Shown here one piece after another: positions 1 through 5,877 of a stretch of DNA of 11,520 nt (position 1 is its first letter; each line of letters opens with the position of its first letter). This DNA comes from JAQGMJ01 sp036271855. Lineage in GTDB: Bacteria; Pseudomonadota; Gammaproteobacteria; Burkholderiales; JAEUOS01. The notes under the pieces were generated by a model, which saw only the letters and a program-made list of their open reading frames with translations, had not been told where the DNA came from and did no database searches. The stretch lies in contig DATAZV010000235.1 in NCBI GenBank assembly GCA_036271855.1, positions 1 through 11,520 on the forward strand, written 5' to 3'. The translations under genes were made by a program, and so were the position numbers.

Positions 1-333
1 CAGCAGGCTGGTATTGGCCGCGGCGTGAATGGTGATATCCGTGCGGCTTTGGAGCTCGGCGTATGCCGGCTTTGACAGCCCCAGCCGGTCCTGGGTCACG
101 TCTCCCTGAAGGATGACGACGCGCGCGAGGAACGCCTGATCGAGCGCCCCGTCTTTGTCATAAACGCGGAGGAAGGAGCGAACGCGCGCTTCGCAATGGA
201 TCGGGTCCGTGCCGCGCACCAGGCAGTAGATGCGGGAGGAAGTCGATTGAAGGAGATCCTTCAGGAGCCGCCCGCCCAAGACGCCTGTTGCACCGGTCAG
301 GAACACGACTTTGGGAAACGCCTTAATCTTCAT
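1..333 (-). CDS. Thioester-reductase-like extended SDR, N-terminal part (truncated by window edge)
   Basis: Only the first 111 codons are in the window; the frame is open to the left edge. The N-terminus is a Rossmann nucleotide-binding start: a beta strand (VVFLTG, residues 9-14) followed by the glycine motif TGATGVLGG (13-21, GxxGxxG), then the strand IYCLVRG. Later comes a second strand VVILQGDVT and an HAAANTSLL segment. This combination is typical of the NAD-binding_4 family (carboxylic acid/thioester reductases, fatty acyl-CoA reductase-like proteins), which reduce acyl thioesters with NADPH. The catalytic Tyr-x-x-x-Lys part is outside the window, so activity cannot be judged. The start ATG at 333 is preceded by GGAGGT (345-350) at good spacing. 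It is divergent from the desaturase at 471, which suggests a lipid or acyl-chain role. An ordinary NAD-dependent epimerase is the main alternative. Confidence 0.75.
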   Translation of the reverse strand, partial: MKIKAFPKVVFLTGATGVLGGRLLKDLLQSTSSRIYCLVRGTDPIHCEARVRSFLRVYDKDGALDQAFLARVVILQGDVTQDRLGLSKPAYAELQSRTDITIHAAANTSLL

Positions 334-408
334 TGAGTGAAAGAACCTCCGGTTAAACAGCCCTCGTCCGCCCAATCAAGGATCCTCGCGGACAAACAGC
401 GCGTTCCA

Positions 409-437
409 TTTACAGACGGTTTAAAAAAAGCTCTAAT
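409..437 (+). promoter_or_regulatory. Sigma70-type promoter for the desaturase gene
   Basis: TTTACA at 409-414 matches the -35 consensus at 5 of 6 positions, and TCTAAT at 432-437 matches the -10 consensus at 5 of 6. The spacer is exactly 17 bp. Transcription would start near 444, giving a leader of about 27 nt before the ATG at 471. It is the best promoter match I found in the window. An inverted repeat overlaps the -10 box (see the separate entry). No start site has been measured. Confidence 0.65.
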
Positions 438-452
438 CTCGGTTTCGATTAG
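433..452. promoter_or_regulatory. Inverted repeat over the -10 box, candidate operator
   Basis: CTAATC (433-438) and GATTAG (447-452) are perfect inverted 6-bp arms separated by 8 bp. The left arm covers most of the proposed -10 hexamer (432-437) and the right arm covers the expected transcription start. This geometry suits a dimeric repressor controlling the desaturase. A short stem-loop is a less likely reading, because the left arm lies upstream of the predicted start. The regulator is not in the window. Confidence 0.4.
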
Positions 453-470
453 TGACAGGGAAATTCAATA

Positions 471-1328
471 ATGAAAATATACAATGTCATCGGCTACCTG
501 ATCGTTTTTTTATACATGCTGGCCTGCCTCTATTTCGCGCCGGCTCATCTGGGGCCCGGGCCGGGCCTGGCGATAGGCATGGCGTACTTCGTCTGTTTCT
601 GGTTTCTTGCCGGGCTGTACCTGGCCGATGTCCTTCACCTGGGGATCGCGCATCGCTCGCTCGATTACCGGCCGTGGTTCATCAATCTGGTCACCTTGCT
701 GAACAATTTTTTCGGGCTTTATGTCGACCCCGTCGGCTGGGTGAACCGCCATCGTTTGCATCATAAGTATTCGGACCATCCCGGCGACCCCAACAAGCTT
801 GCAAGCGACGGCTTCTGGCGGACGATGTACCTGTGCCTGATTCCGAACTCGTGCACGGAGAACCTTGCCAATGACAGGATTCTCAAGTCCTGGCCGATGA
901 AGCTGGTCGCAAACAATTATTTCGCGCTATTTTCACAAGCTTTCAGTTTTTCTCTTTTATGGCTCCTGGTACGAGACTGGAAGTTCGCCATTGTGATGTG
1001 GGTCGGACTGCGGATTTTTGCGTTGTGGGTAAACATGATCCAGAACTACTGGACCCACACGCGAACGTATGGGTATCGCCGCTATGACGACGAGCAGGAC
1101 AACGCGATGAACATAGGCGAGTGGTTTCCGGTAACGGCAACTTTCAGTGCGTGCTTGCAGAACAACCATCATCATCACCCGGGCCTGTTGCGGCTAAGCC
1201 ACGACGAGCGTGAATACGACTTCGGGTTTGCCACTGTCAAAGTCATGAAAAGTCTTGGATTGGTCAAGGCGACGGCAAAGGGCGAGGATATTCCCGCCGA
1301 TATTGCCCTGAGCGCGCTCAGGTTTTAG
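471..1328 (+). CDS. Membrane fatty acid (acyl-CoA type) desaturase
   Basis: The 285-residue product is a membrane-bound di-iron desaturase of the stearoyl-CoA/delta-9 type, introducing a double bond into an acyl chain. Hydrophobic segments lie near residues 7-25, 33-52, 73-85, 150-168 and 172-190. Histidine box 1 is HLGIAH (56-61), box 2 is HRLHH (94-98), and the NYWTH motif (192-196) matches the Asn/His pair that completes the metal site in stearoyl-CoA desaturases. Box 3 reads QNNHHHH (230-236): the usual first His is Gln, while the following His pair is present. The tail FGFATVKVMKSLGLVKA resembles the family C-terminus. Start ATG 471 has an AGGGA ribosome site at 457-461. The stop TAG overlaps the stop of the convergent hydroxylase gene. 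Substrate (acyl-CoA, acyl-ACP or lipid) and regiospecificity are not readable from sequence. Confidence 0.88.
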   Translation: MKIYNVIGYLIVFLYMLACLYFAPAHLGPGPGLAIGMAYFVCFWFLAGLYLADVLHLGIAHRSLDYRPWFINLVTLLNNFFGLYVDPVGWVNRHRLHHKYSDHPGDPNKLASDGFWRTMYLCLIPNSCTENLANDRILKSWPMKLVANNYFALFSQAFSFSLLWLLVRDWKFAIVMWVGLRIFALWVNMIQNYWTHTRTYGYRRYDDEQDNAMNIGEWFPVTATFSACLQNNHHHHPGLLRLSHDEREYDFGFATVKVMKSLGLVKATAKGEDIPADIALSALRF

Positions 1329-2455
1329 GAGCGCTGGTTGCGTTTTATGAACGGCTGGTAGGTCTGCCTGATAAAGCCCCGCGGGATTTCTTCGGCGTCC
1401 AGGCCGTATTGTTCCGGCCACTCCTCGGGGAAATAGGAAGTCCCCAGCAGCTTGTCGATCCAGGGAAAGTGAATCGCGAAGTTCTTGTCGATCGCCTCTT
1501 TCTGGGAGGAGTGATGCCAGTGGTGGTACCTGGGCATGACCAGGTATTTTTCCAGCCATTTGGCATTGGGCGAAAAATTGCAATGCGTCCACGTCGCATG
1601 AAGGGTGACGAAAACCAGGTACGCCACGATGACGTTTTGCGAGAACGCGAGCATCAGGGGAACAAGAATGAAGCCGCGCACCAGAATGTCGTCGATAAAG
1701 TGGGAGCGTGACCCGGCGATCCAGTCAAGTGCCTTCGACGAGTGGTGGATGGAATGGAATCGCCAGAGGAATGGGACCTTGTGAAAGGCCCGGTGAATGA
1801 ACCATTCCGCAAAGTCCGCGACGATAATCGCCAGTAGAAACTGGATCAGCCAGGGCGCCTTGGCGATGAACTGCTGAAGACTGGGAATAGCCAGGTATTT
1901 CGTCGCCTGGGTCGCCGGCAGCATGATCAGGAAAGACAGAATCTGGATGGGAAGGTGGGTGGACAGAAAATATACGATGTCCAGGGTCCACTGGTCCCTG
2001 AATGTTCCTTGCGCTGGATACTGGGGCCAGAGCCTTTCTATCGGCACATAGATCAGCGCCATTAAGAACAAGTCCAGCAGAAACCAGTCCAGGCCAATCG
2101 CCGGCCCGTCGGTCAGGGGCTGGTTGATGGGCACGCTGGCCCCACCCAGCGCGGCTGCCGCAAAGGCCAGCAACATGCCGGTCAGGCCCAGGACCTTCTT
2201 CTTCCGCAGAACCGAGGAAAGGATGCCGAAGATGACTGCCGCCACGATAAGGGCCTGGATCAAGGGGCGGATGATCTCCATGGGGTAGTGGGGCCGCAAC
2301 TCGGGTGAGCTGAGTATCTGGGGAAAATGCAGGCACACGACCGCCCCGAAGGACAGGATTCCAAAAAAGGCGGACAGCACCCCGCTCCACCAACCGGTTC
2401 CGAACGCAGCGGACTCGGCGTCACCGAAAAATTCATTTATTTTTTGTTCGATCAC
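1325..2455 (-). CDS. Sterol desaturase / fatty acid hydroxylase family membrane protein
   Basis: This is a 376-residue integral membrane protein of the fatty acid hydroxylase superfamily (di-iron, oxygen-dependent hydroxylation or desaturation of lipid substrates). The first half has several hydrophobic segments (about residues 23-42, 60-81, 87-110 and 122-140). The metal-binding histidine clusters are HRAFH (221-225), HSIHH (234-238), HATWTH (286-291) and HHWHH (311-315), in the order and spacing usual for the family. I chose the GTG at 2455 because AGGGG sits 5 nt upstream and the protein then begins VIEQKINEFFGDAE. An in-frame ATG at 2557 would add 34 hydrophilic residues without an obvious role and has a poorly spaced AGGA. 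The gene is convergent with the desaturase, overlapping it by 4 bp. Whether it acts on sterols, hopanoids or acyl chains is unknown; fatty acid or lipid hydroxylation is my guess from the neighbours. Confidence 0.85.
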   Translation of the reverse strand: MIEQKINEFFGDAESAAFGTGWWSGVLSAFFGILSFGAVVCLHFPQILSSPELRPHYPMEIIRPLIQALIVAAVIFGILSSVLRKKKVLGLTGMLLAFAAAALGGASVPINQPLTDGPAIGLDWFLLDLFLMALIYVPIERLWPQYPAQGTFRDQWTLDIVYFLSTHLPIQILSFLIMLPATQATKYLAIPSLQQFIAKAPWLIQFLLAIIVADFAEWFIHRAFHKVPFLWRFHSIHHSSKALDWIAGSRSHFIDDILVRGFILVPLMLAFSQNVIVAYLVFVTLHATWTHCNFSPNAKWLEKYLVMPRYHHWHHSSQKEAIDKNFAIHFPWIDKLLGTSYFPEEWPEQYGLDAEEIPRGFIRQTYQPFIKRNQRS

Positions 2456-2587
2456 GATATCCCCTAATAGGCGTTCCCCAGTGCATTCTAGCCATACCCG
2501 GCATATTCCGGGCTTTTGCCATTGAATCCGGCCATCACCGGGTTGCCCCAGATCCATTCGTCCTGTCGATATTCATTGAGGTTTTGC

Positions 2588-3055
2588 CTACTCCTCGCGC
2601 TCCCACACCTGGGTGCGCCCGAACAGCGTGACCAGCAAATAGCCGCGCACGCGCAGCTTTTTGCCGCCGTCGGCCATGGTCAGCAGGGCGTGATAGGTGC
2701 TGCCGTTTTCCGGGTCGAGGATTTCGCCGCCGCTGTATTCTTCACTGTTCTGGTCGCGGTTGCGGCGCACGCCCGAGAGAATGATCATGCCCAGCACCGG
2801 CTGGCCATGGCGCGCGCCGGTGCACTGGTCGCAGACGGGCGCGGGTTCGTTGGCGACGCCGGGAAAGAGTTTTTCCACCCGCCCGGTGTATTCGCCCGCG
2901 GCTTCGGTGATGCGCACCAGCGCACTGGGCTTGCCGGTGTTATCGTCGATGGTGCGCCACAGGCCCGCAGGCGTGCCTTGCGCGCCCGCGGCAGTAAAGC
3001 AGCAGGCGAGCAGCAGGCCGGACAGCAGGCGCAACAGGGCTCGGGAATGACGCAT
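2588..3055 (-). CDS. Exported DUF2147 family protein
   Basis: The 155-residue product begins with a clear signal peptide: a basic start (MRHSR, then R9), a hydrophobic core (LLSGLLLACCF) and a likely cleavage after AAGA at residue 25. The mature part starts GLWRTIDDNTGKPSALVRI, followed by a beta-rich domain with GEYTGRVEKLFPG, a CDQC pair (C75, C78), GMIILSG and a C-terminal RGYLLVTLFGRTQVWER. This is the pattern of DUF2147, a small periplasmic beta-barrel-like family of unknown function, often annotated as uncharacterised exported proteins. Its length is normal for the family. No strong ribosome site is visible before the ATG. It is divergent from metZ, separated by about 240 bp, and I see no functional link to either neighbour. 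Confidence 0.85.
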   Translation of the reverse strand: MRHSRALLRLLSGLLLACCFTAAGAQGTPAGLWRTIDDNTGKPSALVRITEAAGEYTGRVEKLFPGVANEPAPVCDQCTGARHGQPVLGMIILSGVRRNRDQNSEEYSGGEILDPENGSTYHALLTMADGGKKLRVRGYLLVTLFGRTQVWEREE

Positions 3056-3081
3056 CAGCGGCGTAATTTTGGGTATGCATT

Positions 3082-3102
3082 GGGACCTTTGGTCCCGGGA
3101 CC
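3082..3102. repeat. Overlapping GGGACC/GGTCCC palindromes
   Basis: GGGACC (3082-3087), TTT, GGTCCC (3091-3096) form a perfect 6-bp-arm inverted repeat. The second arm then continues as GGTCCCGGGACC (3091-3102), a perfect 12-bp palindrome. The three arms lie between the divergent DUF2147 and metZ genes, about 20 bp upstream of the metZ -10 box, so an operator is possible. Function unknown. Confidence 0.45.
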
Positions 3103-3123
3103 GCGCTGGGTTAGCAGGCAGAG

Positions 3124-3129
3124 TATAAT
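3124..3129 (+). promoter_or_regulatory. -10 box of the metZ leader transcript
   Basis: A perfect TATAAT lies about 36 nt upstream of the riboswitch core. No good -35 hexamer is present at the normal distance, so the promoter may be weak or activator-assisted. The expected start, near 3136, places the whole structured leader in the transcript. Confidence 0.55.
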
Positions 3130-3165
3130 CATATACGCGCCGATTTGAGTTTCAGCTTGCGGGCG

Positions 3166-3215
3166 CGGGACCCGGGTGGTTTGCCCGAGACGGTCCGACA
3201 AATACGGCTAAAGCG
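3166..3215 (+). ncRNA. Probable SAM-II (SAM-alpha) riboswitch aptamer upstream of metZ
   Basis: The leader has the two conserved parts I associate with SAM-II: GGGTGGTTTGCCCG in the 5' loop (3174-3187) and the 3' tail GACAAATACGGCTAAAG (3197-3213). The tail matches the SAM-II pattern of an A-rich run followed by GCTAAA, differing from the remembered crystal-structure RNA mainly by transitions. P1 may be CGGGU (3173-3177) with GUCCG (3193-3197), including two G-U pairs, or GGACC (3168-3172) with GGUCC (3192-3196). The pseudoknot P2 is poorly supported by my hand pairing (CCG 3185-3187 with CGG 3205-3207). The gene context, directly before a methionine biosynthesis gene, and the following terminator strongly support a methionine- or SAM-responsive leader. 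The exact class is less certain than its existence. S-adenosylmethionine binding would be expected to lower metZ expression. Confidence 0.6.
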
Positions 3216-3233
3216 AGTGGAAGAAATATCCAG

Positions 3234-3270
3234 CCCGTTTTGGCGTGTCTAAGCTGAAACGGGTTTTTTT
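3234..3270 (+). terminator. metZ: Intrinsic terminator in the metZ leader (attenuator)
   Basis: CCCGTTT (3234-3240) pairs with AAACGGG (3257-3263) and is followed at once by seven T (3264-3270). It ends 26 nt before the metZ ATG, so it acts on the leader and not on an upstream gene. A competing 10-bp perfect helix is possible between GTTTCAGCTT (3149-3158) and AAGCTGAAAC (3251-3260). That helix uses part of the terminator's 3' arm and encloses the aptamer, so it would serve as an anti-terminator. Confidence 0.75.
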
Positions 3271-3296
3271 ATGGATTTTTGTCTAAAGGCCGCCCG

Positions 3297-4487
3297 ATGA
3301 GCGACAAATTCGATTTCGATACCCTGGCCGTACGCGCCGGCGTGCAGCGCAGCAATTTCAACGAAAACTCGGAAGCCTTGTACCTGAGTTCCAGTTTCGT
3401 GCATGAAGACGCCGCCACCGCCGCGCTGCGTTTTTCCAACCAGGCGCCGGGCTACGTTTATTCGCGCTTTTCCAACCCGACGGTGGAAATGTTCCAGCAG
3501 CGCCTGGCGGCGCTCGAGGGCGGCGAGGCCTGTATCGCCACCAGTTCGGGCATGTCGGCGGTGCTCACCGTGGCCATGGGCCTGCTCAAGGCGGGCGACC
3601 ACGTGGTGTGCTCGCGCAGTGTGTTCGGCGCGGTGATCACCCTGTTCGAAAAGAACCTCGGGCGCTTTGGTCTTGAGACCACCTTCGTCGAAGCCACCGA
3701 CTTGTCGGCCTGGGAAAAGGCGGTCAAGCCGAATACCAAAATGCTGTTCCTCGAGACGCCATCGAATCCGCTGATGGAAGTGCTCGACGTTGCCGCGCTG
3801 TCGAAAATCGCCAAAAAAGCCGGCGCCGTGCTGGTGGTGGACAACTGCTTTTGCTCGCCTGCCGTGCAGCGTCCGCTGGACCTGGGCGCCGACATCGTGG
3901 TGCACTCGGCCACCAAATATCTGGATGGGCAGGGGCGCATTCTCGGCGGCGCCATCGTCGGCAGCAAGGAATTGGTGATGGGCGAGGTGCACGGCTTTTT
4001 GCGCACCGCCGGCCCGAGCATGAGCCCGTTCAATGCGTGGGTGGCCTTGAAGGGCATGGAGACCCTGGGCATCCGGATGGAAAAGCAGTGCGACAACGCG
4101 CTGGAACTGGCGCGCTGGCTGGAGTCGCACCCGCAGGTGGAGAAAGTGTTTTTCCCCGGCCTGGAGTCGCACCCTCAGCACGAGCTGGCCAAGCGCCAGC
4201 AGTCCGCCGGCGGCCGCTTTCTCGCCGGCGCGGTGGTTACCTTCACCATCAAGGGTGGGCGTGCAGAGGCCTGGCGCGTGGTCGACGGCTGCAAGATGAT
4301 CTCGATCACCGCCAACCTCGGCGACACCAAGAGCACCATTACCCATCCGGCTTCGACCACCCACGGGCGCATCAGCCCGGAGGCGCGGGTGGCGGCGGGC
4401 GTGGTCGAAGGGCTGCTGCGGGTGTCGGTCGGGCTGGAGAGCGTGGCCGATATCAAGAGGGATTTGCAGAACGGTTTGGGCGCGTAA
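3297..4487 (+). CDS. metZ: O-succinylhomoserine sulfhydrylase
   Basis: The product (396 residues) is a pyridoxal-phosphate enzyme of the Cys/Met metabolism family, making homocysteine from O-succinylhomoserine and sulfide in the cytoplasm. Visible family landmarks are YSRFSNPT (55-62, phosphate and substrate binding), SSGMSAV (83-89), ETPSNP (153-158), VDNCF (181-185, the Asp that holds the PLP nitrogen), SATKYLDGQGR (204-214, with K207 as the PLP Schiff-base lysine), LGDTKSTITHPASTTH (341-356) and the C-terminal RVSVGLE. A length near 396 fits MetZ better than the longer O-acetylhomoserine enzymes (about 430). The start ATG at 3297 has AAAGG 7 nt upstream; an in-frame TTG at 3279 would precede that site and is unlikely. 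Control is probably by the SAM-responsive leader. MetB (cystathionine gamma-synthase) is the closest alternative assignment. Confidence 0.88.
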   Translation: MSDKFDFDTLAVRAGVQRSNFNENSEALYLSSSFVHEDAATAALRFSNQAPGYVYSRFSNPTVEMFQQRLAALEGGEACIATSSGMSAVLTVAMGLLKAGDHVVCSRSVFGAVITLFEKNLGRFGLETTFVEATDLSAWEKAVKPNTKMLFLETPSNPLMEVLDVAALSKIAKKAGAVLVVDNCFCSPAVQRPLDLGADIVVHSATKYLDGQGRILGGAIVGSKELVMGEVHGFLRTAGPSMSPFNAWVALKGMETLGIRMEKQCDNALELARWLESHPQVEKVFFPGLESHPQHELAKRQQSAGGRFLAGAVVTFTIKGGRAEAWRVVDGCKMISITANLGDTKSTITHPASTTHGRISPEARVAAGVVEGLLRVSVGLESVADIKRDLQNGLGA

Positions 4488-4499
4488 GCCTTCTTGGCT

Positions 4500-4525
4500 G
4501 TCGTTCCCGCAAATGCGGGAACGAC
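4500..4525. repeat. Perfect hairpin repeat after metZ
   Basis: GTCGTTCCCGC (4500-4510) and GCGGGAACGAC (4515-4525) are perfect 11-bp inverted arms around an AAAT loop. The sequence resembles the dispersed GTCATTCCCGC-type palindromes seen in many proteobacterial genomes. It lies 13 nt after the metZ stop and may protect the mRNA end or help termination, but no T-run follows. Confidence 0.7.
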
Positions 4526-4552
4526 GGTATGGAGCGGAACCGTCTTGCTCCA

Positions 4553-4659
4553 CCGTTCGCCCTGAGCTTGTCGAAGGGTGCGTGCCTCACTGCTGTGGGG
4601 AGTACGCGATTTGCCGCATGGGCAAGGCACATGTGGTTCGACAGGCTCACCACGAACGG
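4553..4659. repeat. Inverted pair of REP-like palindromic repeats
   Basis: The left unit starts CCGTTCGCCCTGAGCTTGTC (4553-4572) and continues GAAGGG to 4578. The right unit, at 4634-4659, reads on the minus strand as CCGTTCGTGGTGAGCCTGTC followed by GAACCA. The two are inverted copies about 55 bp apart, each with its own small hairpin whose outer 3 bases changed on both sides (CCC/GGG versus TGG/CCA), so pairing is kept. This is the widespread 'GAGCTTGTCGAAGGG' REP family. Such pairs are moved by REP-associated transposases; none is encoded here. They lie between the convergent metZ and flavoprotein genes. Confidence 0.75.
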
Positions 4660-4702
4660 AGGAGGGGTGCGTAACCTCCCCAGGGCAGCCTCCCGGCTCC
4701 GG

Positions 4703-5869
4703 CTACAAGTCGGTAATGCTCAAAATCCCGTCGCTGTCTTCGAAGCCCGCGAGTATCCGCTTGCCGACCAGATCACGCAGCGTCTCCGAGGTTCCGCCGC
4801 CCAGCGTGCCGTAGCGCGCGCCGCGGTAAAAGCGCGACACCGGGTACTCGTCGGTGAAGCCGTAGCCGCCGTGCACCTGGATCGCCTCGCTGGTGACGCG
4901 CAGGGACATCTCGTTGCAAAAGATTTTCGCCGTCGCCGCCAGGAAGGGGTCGGGGAAGGGATTGGCGGTGGCGCAGGCGCGATACAGCAGGCCGCGCCCG
5001 GCCTCGATGTCCTTGTACATGTCGGCCAGCTTCCAGCGCATGCCCTGGAACTCGCCGATGGCGCGGCCAAAGGCGGTGCGTTCGCGCATGTACTTCACCG
5101 CTTCGTCGAAGGCGCCCTCGGCCAGACCCAGCGAGATCGAAGGGTTGAGGCAGCGCTGGGTGTTGAAGGCGTTCAGCAGCTTCTTGAAACCGTCTTCGCG
5201 GATCACCAGGTTTTCCAGCGGCAGCTCGCAATTGTCGAAGCGGATTTCGTGCAGGAATTCGCCGCCCATGGTGTGATAACGCGCGGTCACTTCGAAGCCC
5301 TTGGTGCCGGCCGGCACCAGCACGCAGCCGATGCCTTCACGCCCGGGCTTGCCGTCGATGCGGGTGAACACCACGAACATACCGGCCTCGTCGGCCCGGC
5401 TGATCAGGGTCTTGACGCCGTTGACCACCACGCGATCGCCCTTGATGGTGGTGTTGGTGCGGTAATTGGCGACATCGGTGCCGGCGTCCGGCTCGGTCAT
5501 GCATACCGCCAGCATGGTCTCGCCCTTGACCACGCGCGGCAAAATATCCTGCTTGATGTGCTCGGGAGCGTAAGTGGAGATCACGCGCGTCTGCACGCCC
5601 ACTTCGCCCAGCACCGCCATCGCGGTGACATAGCAGACCTTGCCGATCTCTTCGAGCACCAGCGCGGTCTCGAACACCGGCAGGCCGAGGCCGCCGTATT
5701 CCTCCGGCACCGCCATGCCGAGAATGCCGATATCGGCCAGGTCCCTCATGTTCTCCCACGGAAAGGTGCCGTCGAGATATTTTAGTGCCCGGGTTTTGAA
5801 TTTATCCTGCGCCAGTTCACGTACCGCGTGCACGATGCGGCGCTGCTCGTCGGTCAATGCGAAGTCCAT
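4703..5869 (-). CDS. Acyl-CoA dehydrogenase-fold flavoprotein lacking both usual catalytic base positions
   Basis: The 388-residue product has the full three-domain acyl-CoA dehydrogenase layout: an N-terminal helical domain (MDFALTDEQR, VPEEYGGLGLP at 54-64), a middle beta domain with the FAD/substrate motif CMTEPDAGTD (123-132), and a C-terminal helical domain with RTAFGRAIGEFQGMRWKLADM (264-284) and QVHGGYGFTDEYPVSRFYRGAR (331-352). The family normally oxidises acyl-CoA to enoyl-CoA with FAD and passes electrons to ETF. The base Glu should precede the GT of the last motif, but here LGGGTSE puts Gly at 358. The alternative position used by isovaleryl- and long-chain enzymes is Q238 (FNTQRCL). 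The start ATG 5869 has AGGAGA 6 nt upstream. It is the last gene of the operon, after CoA ligase subunits. It may be a desulfinase-like or other non-dehydrogenating member, or use another base. Confidence 0.85.
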   Translation of the reverse strand: MDFALTDEQRRIVHAVRELAQDKFKTRALKYLDGTFPWENMRDLADIGILGMAVPEEYGGLGLPVFETALVLEEIGKVCYVTAMAVLGEVGVQTRVISTYAPEHIKQDILPRVVKGETMLAVCMTEPDAGTDVANYRTNTTIKGDRVVVNGVKTLISRADEAGMFVVFTRIDGKPGREGIGCVLVPAGTKGFEVTARYHTMGGEFLHEIRFDNCELPLENLVIREDGFKKLLNAFNTQRCLNPSISLGLAEGAFDEAVKYMRERTAFGRAIGEFQGMRWKLADMYKDIEAGRGLLYRACATANPFPDPFLAATAKIFCNEMSLRVTSEAIQVHGGYGFTDEYPVSRFYRGARYGTLGGGTSETLRDLVGKRILAGFEDSDGILSITDL

Positions 5870-5877
5870 GCTCGTCT

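Noticed and set aside
2456..2557. N-terminal extension of the hydroxylase from an ATG at 2557.
   Set aside because: The added residues are hydrophilic and lack family character, while the GTG at 2455 has a well-spaced AGGGG. It remains a possible alternative start.
3149..3270. 4.5S RNA, SAM-I, TPP, cobalamin or SAH riboswitch as the identity of the metZ leader.
   Set aside because: The conserved signatures I know for each of these are absent; only the SAM-II-like motifs fit.
3271..3300. Nine-codon leader ORF (MDFCLKAAR) ending in an ATGA overlap with the metZ start.
   Set aside because: It has no ribosome site, lies directly after the terminator T-run, and contains no Met codons beyond the start; the overlap is probably chance.
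4500..4525. Hairpin after metZ as a classical intrinsic terminator.
   Set aside because: Neither side is followed by a T-run, so I list it as a repeat.
3249..4553. Long minus-strand open frame opposite metZ (434 codons).
   Set aside because: It is His/Arg/Ala-rich, shows no domain motif, and mirrors a well-supported metZ; it is a GC-bias shadow.
3851..5785. Long plus-strand open frame (644 codons) running from metZ through the REP region into the flavoprotein gene.
   Set aside because: It crosses two clear genes in other frames and has low-complexity Ala/Gly/Arg/His composition.
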